From: Tubulanus polymorphus
Taxonomy: Eukaryota; Nemertea; Palaeonemertea; Tubulaniformes; Tubulanidae
Assembly: GCF_964204645.1 (NCBI RefSeq)
Contig: NC_134033.1
Location: 16,246,155-16,310,154 of the forward strand
DNA length: 64,000 nt
Direction: 5' to 3'
In this document: one piece after another, positions 57,101 through 64,000 of the stretch
Layout: each line of letters starts with the position of its first letter
Numbering within the stretch: the stretch's first letter is position 1
Made by a program: the position numbers and the translations under genes
Notes under the pieces: model-generated
Told to the model about the DNA's origin: nothing
The model's input: the letters and a program-made list of their open reading frames with translations, nothing else
Databases searched by the model: none

Positions 57101-57447
57101 ACTTGTGAAACTAAATATTCATTAGTGAATAAAACATATTAAATATGGTTATTATTTCAGATGAATTGAATGCTGATGATAATAACAGAAATCAGTCGAC
57201 GACTGATCGGTCGACGCCGTCTTCATCAGAGCTGAGTTTTAACTTCGAAAATGTCGAACGGCGCCGCGCGCAGTCGACCAGCGACCTGCTCGGCGGGAAC
57301 AGCATGGACCGGTCTCAGTCGACCAGCGACCTGCTCGGCGGGGACAGCGTGGACCGGTCTCAGTCGACCAGCGACCCGCTCAGAGACAGCGATGGTTTCA
57401 GTTTGTCGTACGAACGAATTTGGAAAACCGGTCTAGGTTCGTGTTGA
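51165..57447 (+). CDS. BAR-like coiled-coil protein with Ser/Pro-rich motif tail, 12 exons
   Basis: Exons 51165-51297, 51737-51858, 52703-52816, 53051-53116, 53212-53280, 53962-54115, 54762-54862, 54969-55038, 55645-55964, 56332-56476, 56864-57004 and 57161-57447 join in phase (1,722 nt, 573 aa). Residues ~1-230 are mostly charged helix (e.g. RKEKARKHLENISKKNDVQK, TENAKQELNTVTDQHKRIKT) ending in ALMNWSSACHAFHKKSSCAN. The length and pattern resemble membrane-curving BAR domains; this is inferred from pattern, not a recognised family match. The C-terminal half is disordered, with a proline stretch (PAVPPTPPPRFPPPRC) that could bind SH3 domains. It also has six copies of a short motif around S-M/T-x-N/D-L (WSMENL, RSMENL, RSTGDL, QSTSDLL twice, QSTSDPL). 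No SH3 domain is seen. It is divergent to IFT80 with a 1.1-kb spacer. Exon joins are secure; identity is not. Confidence 0.8.
51930..52040. mobile_element. Palindromic element with GGGCCCAGTTTCAC ends, copy 2
   Basis: Begins GGGCCCAGTTTCACAATGGG and ends TTTCGTGAAACTGGGTCC, related to 4781-4910. It lies in intron 2 of the BAR-like gene. Confidence 0.65.
52038..52161. repeat. Inverted repeat ~35-bp arms (AGAGTTGTAGGTAGTGTAAA)
   Basis: The left arm AGAGTTGTAGGTAGTGTAAA then AACGATAATC pairs with GATTATCGGTTTTACATTAC then CTACAACTCT around an A/T-rich centre containing ATAATATAATG. Likely a MITE, directly adjacent to the previous element. Confidence 0.8.
52327..52650. repeat. Large foldback element with ~120-bp arms and a third partial arm
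   Basis: The left arm (from GTACCAACGAGCTAATTCTT through CAGTTAGACACCCAAAGAAT to AACTCTCTCAATCA) is inverted in 52475-52590 (TGATTGAGAGAGTTAATAAA ... GAATTAGCTCGTTGGTACAT). A third, direct copy of the inner part follows at about 52594-52650. It ends about 50 bp before exon 3 of the BAR-like gene. Confidence 0.85.
53820..53935. repeat. ~18-bp GATGTATTTGTCTGAT repeat
   Basis: Five or six units of GATGTATTTGTCTGAT and variants lie directly upstream of exon 6 of the BAR-like gene. Confidence 0.8.
54212..54410 (+). mobile_element. ~200-bp MITE-like element (family A), most complete copy
   Basis: Starts TTGACACCTTGTTTCTCTGC and ends GCGGAGAAACAAGGTATCA, imperfect terminal inverted repeats of about 18 bp. 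The interior has two ACCCGGCCG-containing segments also found in the copies at 205-390 and 6773-6975. No open frame. It lies in an intron of the BAR-like gene. Confidence 0.75.
55985..56300. repeat. 57-bp minisatellite with ATGACATCATCA motif
   Basis: Five to six nearly identical units of AAATATGGCTGCCTCCATTA plus ATCCCCCTATGACATCATCA plus AATTATCCGTTACAGC lie between exons 9 and 10 of the BAR-like gene. The spacing is about 57 bp. Confidence 0.9.
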
Positions 57448-58989
57448 ATAGATTCTGTGAGAGAGTGTATTAGAAATTGAATCTTAACCTTACCCCAGTT
57501 GCACAGTGATTGTGACTTACGGCAGTTGCACAGTCATTGTGACTTACGTAGAAATGTGGTCTTCAATCATAGAACTGGTATTAAGTTATAAGATTGGCTA
57601 TGGAACTAAAATTAACTTAGACTGGTCTTAAGTTGTTCGATTGGCTATACATGTAAGAACCAAAATGAGCTTAGGCAGTCTTAAATCTAAGACTAGTTTT
57701 AGGGGGTTCTAGAGGCAACCATTACTTCAGATGAGGTTTTTAGACAATTTCATGATGTCATAGGGTGATTAAATGGCTGAATCCAAATCTGTAAAGGTTG
57801 ATTGAGGTTAATTATGATGATGTCATAGGTGGATATGGTGTTGGTCGTATTTTAAGTCGCTTGTAATGTAAACCTGTATTTTGTCAGAACAAATCTACCT
57901 CATCATAGCAGATTATTTTATTTAAAAAGGGTGACTTCATTTGGTATACTGTATCATTATTTCTGAGTCATTGTATCAATATTTAAACCTTTCACTGCTG
58001 ACTAATGTATACCTGAATATGCTGTAAATATTTTAAAAATTTTTCCACCCCATACCGCCATACCAACATAATGCGTCTACACTGTGGTGCCGTGTATCGT
58101 TAGTTTGCTAATGTTTGACTGTGCTGCCATCTTTCAATAGAGATCAAAACCAATTACTTATTACATCAATGCACCGCAGTGCGGTGTACTAACAATGTCC
58201 ATGACCAATGTATACACCGCACCGTGGTGTAGATTCACTGAAAGGGTTAAGGGTGACTTCATGTGATGTAATATATCACTACTTCTGAGTCATTGTGTGA
58301 ATATTTAAAAATGACATATCATTATTTATTTCTAAGTCATCCTGTCAATATTCACGACTTTATGTGGTATAGTATACCATTATCTAAGAGTCATTGTATC
58401 GATATTCAAGGTATCAATATTATGATTTAAACCCTATTCGCGTATGAAATTGTTTTATGTTTTTTCTTAATATCTTTGCTTAAAAATTATGCGTTTTATT
58501 TCATGTTAAGTTTTGTGATATTCGAAAATGATTTTGATTCAATTTTTGAAAGTATATCTTATATCGGTATTCTGTCCATAGATTGTGCAATTCCGTCCTA
58601 ATTCGTTTTTATTTAGTAACCATTTCAAAATGATTTAGCCATTGATTTAATAAATTATTGTATATTGAATCTATTCGTCTGTTACGTTGTCTTGGAGCGA
58701 CATTATTAGAATATTTGAAATTATGACATCTTGAATGAAGAACGTTTCAATTTGTATGTATATGAAACTGACTCGGCACAAAATATCGAATTATATTTTT
58801 ACATTTCGTTTAAATCTCGTTAATCATTAATTCGGTTTCGTAGATTATTGAATTTCTTTTTACGGGCGCCGTGTAGTCCGAGTCAGTCTCATCCAGCTCT
58901 ATCCATATTCACTGGGAAACGCCCAACATTAATTGGATTAAAATCTATTCGCTGTAGTTAGAGTTAAACTGATCGAGGAGAATGTCAAC
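57448..58989. other. Spacer between the BAR-like gene and the receptor gene
   Basis: Holds the likely 3' UTR of the BAR-like gene (AATAAA at about 58649), a CTTAAGACCAGTC-type palindromic element (57540-57700), a CCTATGACATCAT-type unit in reverse (57740-57835) and a piggyBac-like MITE. The last few hundred bases are the probable promoter and leader of the receptor gene. No further exon supported. Confidence 0.55.
57987..58246. mobile_element. piggyBac-like MITE, 260 bp
   Basis: Flanked by TTAA at 57983-57986 and 58247-58250. The left end is a degenerate ACCTTTCACTGC and the right end is CACTGAAAGGG. The interior GCACCGCAGTGCGGTGTACT and TGCTGCCATCTTTCAATAGA match the 49618-49893 copy in the same orientation. 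Confidence 0.75.
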
Positions 58990-61900
58990 ATGACGCGCAG
59001 TCTCTTAACGTTATTACTCATTCTACTAATGAAACTGTCGTCGGTTCAGACGACTGATCGGATCTCTACCGATCAACCGTCTGTAACTGTCAGTTCACGG
59101 TGTAACAATACGTGGTTTTCACTCGATTCTACGTCCGGTTACATCGTTTCACCGAATTATCCGTCGTTTACGCGCGGTGTTGAATGTTATTGGTTCGTCA
59201 ACAGCTCTTTACCGGGTACCTTTCGCGTCCAAGTTTACTACGACATCGAGCCGTCTATATTCTGTAGAGATAACTATCTTCACATCAGCGATTCTGATAA
59301 CTTACTGTGCGGTGCTGGAAAACGATTAGATATTTACCGCAGTAATTCATTATCGTTGATGTTTAAGAGTGATGTAAATGATGTTGCGAAAGGAAGTCGA
59401 GTTTATGTATTTTATCGTTTGGAGGAAAAACATCTGAAAACTGTTCACGACTGTTCCTCAAAATATATAAAACAATTACAAACAACTTTTGAAACTGGTT
59501 ACAAATTCACCATCCACATGAACAATTGTCGCCTCTTCCGGCTGGAGTGGTCCGGGATACCAAAGGGTTTCGGTATGAATTTGACTTTTGAGAAAATAGA
59601 TTTCAGATTACGACAACCAGGTTTTCATGTGACCGTTCAGATTTATGACGGATGGAACTCAAGTGAACCTATAATGAATATACGGGAACAAACCGGACAT
59701 CCGCCCATCTCTATTTACACTAAAACTAACAAAGCTATCGTCACTTTTTCAATAAAACAGGTCCGAGTGACTCTCAAAACTAATCTATTCGTTAAAATGT
59801 ATAGAATATCTGATTGGAATATTTCTAATCCATCGATTCCGATCTATAGAAACAAATCCGGAGTGCTCATTCCTGGTGATAGGCCGCACGTAATAACTCA
59901 GTCTAAACGCTTATACTGCTGGTCTATCACAGCTGAAATACTGCAGTACGTCGTCTTCAACTGGTCACGTGATCTCGTCACTTCCGGTGACGTCATCGGT
60001 GTTTATAAACTGGAAGGTTTAACGGTTGTCGGAACTGATATTTTACTCGGTAAAAACTACCTGGAATCTTTAAGTGTAAAATCTGACGGATTTCTCGTGA
60101 TATTGTGTTTACTGTTATCAGAGAATTTTGTCGGGAAATCGTTTAGAAATTCAACATTGATCGACTACAAAATAGAATCATTGAAAGAAACAGACGTCAC
60201 AGTGGAAAATAAAAAAGTGAGTAAAACAGCACGAAAATATGTCGACAGTTTTTTGTGTGTTTTTTTCTCAATGACAATGACGAAATGTTTAAAACTTTTA
60301 AATTTGACTCGAGCTACCAACTTTCTTTCGAACATAATTCGTTTAGAATGGTCAAGTGGCAATATTTTGCTGTAGAATGGTAAATATAAATAAGGCATGT
60401 AATATTTCATTGGATGCTGATGATCTACTTCATGTTTGCATCTTTTGTAGGTACCACACCATCATAGAGTGTCACATTCTAATCTGTTCCCCAGATATTC
60501 CAAACGGAAGTTACAATATCGTATCAGCAGATTTGCACTCAGTTCGAAAGTCGACATCTATGAGTATGGATTGAAACTAACAGTTTTATCAGAGAATTGT
60601 GAGAGAGCTGGATTTTATATATATGATGGTGGTAATTTTACAGCTAGACGCTATGGTCCGTATTGTACTGCTGGTCTTGGAAACTATGATGGTCGATCTG
60701 TTGTCAGTCTGATTACATCAGGAGGACCGGTAACTGTAGTAACATACGCTTACAACTGGCATGATATACTAGTTACTGGTTATCTCAAGTTAGTTCCTAC
60801 CGACTGTGACGGATATGTTCTACGGGAGGGAGAACGCCAGATCACTATGACGTCACATTGTCTCGTGATTACACCTGAAAATCGACGCCAACCGATAGAA
60901 AACATAGATGTATTATCAGAACACGAATATCAAATTGACAGATGTTATCGTAAAGCTAGGAATCCCTGTTCAGCGTTAAGTCTCAATAGTCACGTGTTTA
61001 ATACCAGTCTCGTATTAAACCATGTGAAATTATTAAACACTAAATATGAATTCTGGAGGACACCACTAATGATTGTATTACGACGTAATTGTCAGAAATT
61101 AAAACGAAGTCAATTGATTCCACGTTTTATAGGAGGGAACACGAGAAATAAAATTCATTGTGGACTCGTGCAGTCACCGGACTTCCCTGGATTAACTACC
61201 GATACTGCAAAATCATTCTATGTTTTTTCTTTTTCTACCGACATAAATATAAATTATTACATCAGATTCCTGTTTAAATTTATCGGACAAACATCATGCT
61301 CTAAATCTACTCATTACCGCATCAGGGAATCAATATTACTGACACAAATTATCAAAATATTTGACGATCCAAACGATTTATTTTCCGGGTTTACAGAAAC
61401 CCGTCATATAACAAAAATATGTGAAAATAACGCAGTAACAGGACTTGTATTGTACAGTCTACTCGGGTATGACATAAGTTTTTCGACTGAGGGGTACATA
61501 CCAATATTTCAAATTCAATACACTTTAGAACAATCTCCTTTATTGAAACATCGAATTAATGGCTGCCGATCAGATTTTCTAGATCCTGGTGTTTCGTGTA
61601 TTAGACACATCAAACATGAACGTCTGAATTGGGAGAACGCTGAAATTTACTGTCAACAGAAATATGGAGGACATCTTCTCAGTATCAACTCTCAACGCGA
61701 AATGATGGCCGTGAAAAAGCTGTTCGCTACAAAACTGCTTCATGAGGCTTATTCACAGGCGGGACTTATTGTGATGATTGGATTGAAATGGCAGGTAAAT
61801 ACAATCTATTGTATAGATTTGACAATTACGTAAGGTATATGTGTTTGTGTAATTTTTCCAAATACAATTAGAGCTAAGTCAAATTTCAGAAAGAATGTTT

Positions 61901-64000
61901 AATAACGTATATAACAGGAAGTGTTTACTTGTTTTTAAAGGAGTCCAGTGGTTATTACTCGTGGTCTGATGGGAAACCGTTGAGTTACACAGAGTGGTTT
62001 AAACCTGCTGATGTTAATGAAACAATACCAGAAGTTATTCTAGGATTGATATCTCCTCAACTAAAACAACCGATAAATGACGTCAATATGCCATGTGCGG
62101 CGATGATACTGAATAATCCACGAGGATCAGCGAACTGGGTTCGATTCCCGTGCCAAATTATACAAACGCATACAACATTCATTTGTGAAACAGAGAGAAA
62201 CGACTTTAATACGTCATCACAAAACGATACAACTGAAATAACACGCAACAACTTTAAACGATTTAACTCCACGTGTTTAAGAGGCTGGATTCATATAGAA
62301 GCGCAATGCTATCAGATACATACAGCCTGGAAAACGCTCCATACTGAAAGTTTAACAATCCAAACAGCGAGAGAAATGTGTCTTACAATCGGCGGAGACT
62401 TAGGTATAATAACATCTAATATTGATATTCAGAATTTGATAAATGTTTTTCACTATCAGCATCAATATGGCGCTATACTGACTAATCATACAAGCGGAAG
62501 AATTGTGGCAATAAAACCAGTTGTAATCAGAGATTGGATAACGTATATTAAAACAGTGAAATGGTCAGTGACTGCATTCGATAATGGGACAGATGTAGCG
62601 CATTCCGTGCTATGTTCCTATGATGTAACTGGTGAAGAGTTAGCTTCTATAAGCGGATGTAAATCGTGGCAGTTTCAATGTAACGATCAAAGATGTATCA
62701 GCGACCATCGTGTATGTGATACTAGAAACGACTGTCAACACGGTGAAGATGAACTCGATTGTTCGGGTTCAAACTTAGACAGTCAGTTCCAGTGTTCGGA
62801 TGGACGAGTTATATCAGTGAGTACTGTGTGTGATTTTGTACGAGATTGCGCTGACGGATCAGATGAGAACTCGTGCTATCATACTTTATGTTCCTCAGAA
62901 CAGTTTAAGTGTAAAAACGGACAATGTGTGGGTAAATATAAACGATGTGATGGACTGGTTGATTGTAAAGATAAATCCGATGAGATCGGCTGCTCTTCCG
63001 ACGAATGTAACGGGTTTTTGTGTGTAAATGGTGAATGTATCAGTTCTCTGTTGTATCGGGATGGTGTTGTAGATTGTGGCGGGGACCTCGAAGAAGATGA
63101 AATAGTGCCAACAAACATAACGATTAAACCACAACTTCACTGCACTACAGAGAACTACTGCACGACCAATTTCACTTCACTCTGTACAGAATCGGATAAA
63201 CAAAGATGTTCATTCAATTCTCCTCATTGTTACGCGAGAAGAGATAGATGTATTTTAGAAAGAATGTCGACAGGTTTTCCTGTTTGTAGAAGACTCGAAC
63301 ATTTACTGAATTGTAATGAGTTTGAATGTCCAGCTGGTACAGTGAAATGTCCATCGTCTTACTGTATACCGATTAGACACGTGTGCGATGGTCGATCTGA
63401 TTGTCCTCATTCAGAAGATGAATTCAAATGCGAAACGTTTTCGTGTCCAGGAATGTTTAAATGCGGTGATGAACACAGATGTATTCCTCAGTCGGAAGTT
63501 TGCGATGGCGTCGTTAATTGTAAACACAACTCGGATGACGAGGCTTTCTGCGACGTCACGTGTCCTAACTACTGTAAATGTCAAGGTCGTTTGATTGATT
63601 GTGAAAACGCTTCTTTATCTGATATTTCTAACATTTTTGCCGCGTCGACTCGCGTTCTGATTTTATCGAATAACCGAGTTAGATTTAATGAATCGACATT
63701 TTCTCCATTTTTATACCTTTTTATACTCAATATTTCCCGTAATGATTTATCTGACATTGTCTCCAACGCGTTTTCTAATCTACGCAATCTAAATATATTA
63801 GATCTGTCCTATAATCACCTAGTATCACTACATGCCGATACATTCACTGGTTTAAACAATTTAAAACAACTTTTACTCGCTGGAAATCCGCTGAGATATT
63901 TGGAAGATGGAAGCTTCAACGGTTTGACATCACTTCCGGTTATGGATCTACACGGTCTCTCTATATCGGTTCTTACTCGTAACGTATTCCGAGGTTTACC
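58990..64000 (+). CDS. Multidomain receptor: CUB, C-type lectin, LDLa and LRR domains (right end cut off)
   Basis: Exons 58990-60216, 60451-61794 and 61941 to the window end are all phase 0; at least 1,543 residues. The N-terminus is a signal peptide (MTRSLLTLLLILLMKLSS). A CUB domain follows (~37-145; YIVSPNYPSF, FRVQVYYDIE), then diverged CUB-like segments with several NxS/T sites. Two C-type lectin domains lie at ~780-940 (LNWENAEIYCQQKYGGHLLS, FICE) and ~967-1090 (GWIHIEAQCYQIH). About six LDLa repeats lie between 62658 and 63555 (e.g. CDGLVDCKDKSDEIGC, CDGRSDCPHSEDEFKC). One of them (NGFLCVNGECISSLLYRDGV) has a degenerate calcium box. A cysteine-rich LRR cap (CPNYCKCQGRLIDC) and LRRs (LRNLNILDLSYNHLVSL) run off the edge. 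LDLa plus LRR is the ectodomain of GRL101/relaxin-type LGR receptors, so a seven-helix domain probably follows beyond the window; this is inference. Confidence 0.9.

Noticed and set aside
60356-60574. Small open frame between receptor exons 1 and 2
   Set aside because: It crosses the intron 60217-60450 and the exon 2 acceptor in the wrong frame.

Overview
This is nuclear DNA from an intron-rich invertebrate animal. All genes are split by GT-AG introns of a few hundred bases to about 2 kb, with one AT-AC exception. Introns and spacers are packed with minisatellites, short palindromic elements and MITE-like elements. The CUB/C-type lectin/LDLa/LRR receptor at the right end resembles the GRL101-type receptors known from molluscs and other lophotrochozoans. 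A lophotrochozoan source (mollusc, brachiopod, nemertean or similar) is therefore my best guess, but it is an inference.

Layout: (1) 468-632, minus: one thrombospondin type-1 exon of a gene that continues off the left edge. (2) 2497-26086, plus: a complete short-type ABCC transporter (MRP4/ABCC4-like, about 1,514 aa). I rebuilt it as 26 phase-consistent coding exons, two of which are present as alternative tandem copies. (3) 30977-33132, plus: a type II membrane carbohydrate sulfotransferase (355 aa). (4) 34081-35888, plus: a small secreted cysteine-containing protein of unknown family (144 aa). Its last two exons are duplicated at 38336-38877. (5) 36992-37936, plus: an intronless rhodopsin-like GPCR lying between the two copies. 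(6) 40186-50070, minus: complete IFT80 (18 coding exons, 797 aa). (7) 51165-57447, plus, head-to-head with IFT80: a BAR-like coiled-coil protein with a motif-rich tail (12 exons, 573 aa). (8) 58990 to the right edge, plus: a large multidomain receptor (CUB, two C-type lectin domains, LDLa repeats, LRRs), cut off by the window end.

The most notable result is in the ABCC gene. Exon 8 (end of the first membrane domain) and exon 16 (cytoplasmic loop and start of the next helix in the second membrane domain) each exist as two diverged, intact copies. Both copies have the same splice phases and good splice sites, and their lengths are such that including both would shift the frame. This is the signature of mutually exclusive splicing and predicts up to four transporters differing in the membrane domains. 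IFT80 also has a textbook U12-type AT-AC first intron. The repeats include a piggyBac-like MITE family with TTAA target sites, a pogo-like MITE, and a 109-bp satellite shared by two distant loci.

Exon structures were worked out by hand from reading frames, splice sites and remembered family similarity. No alignment, RNA evidence or database search was available.
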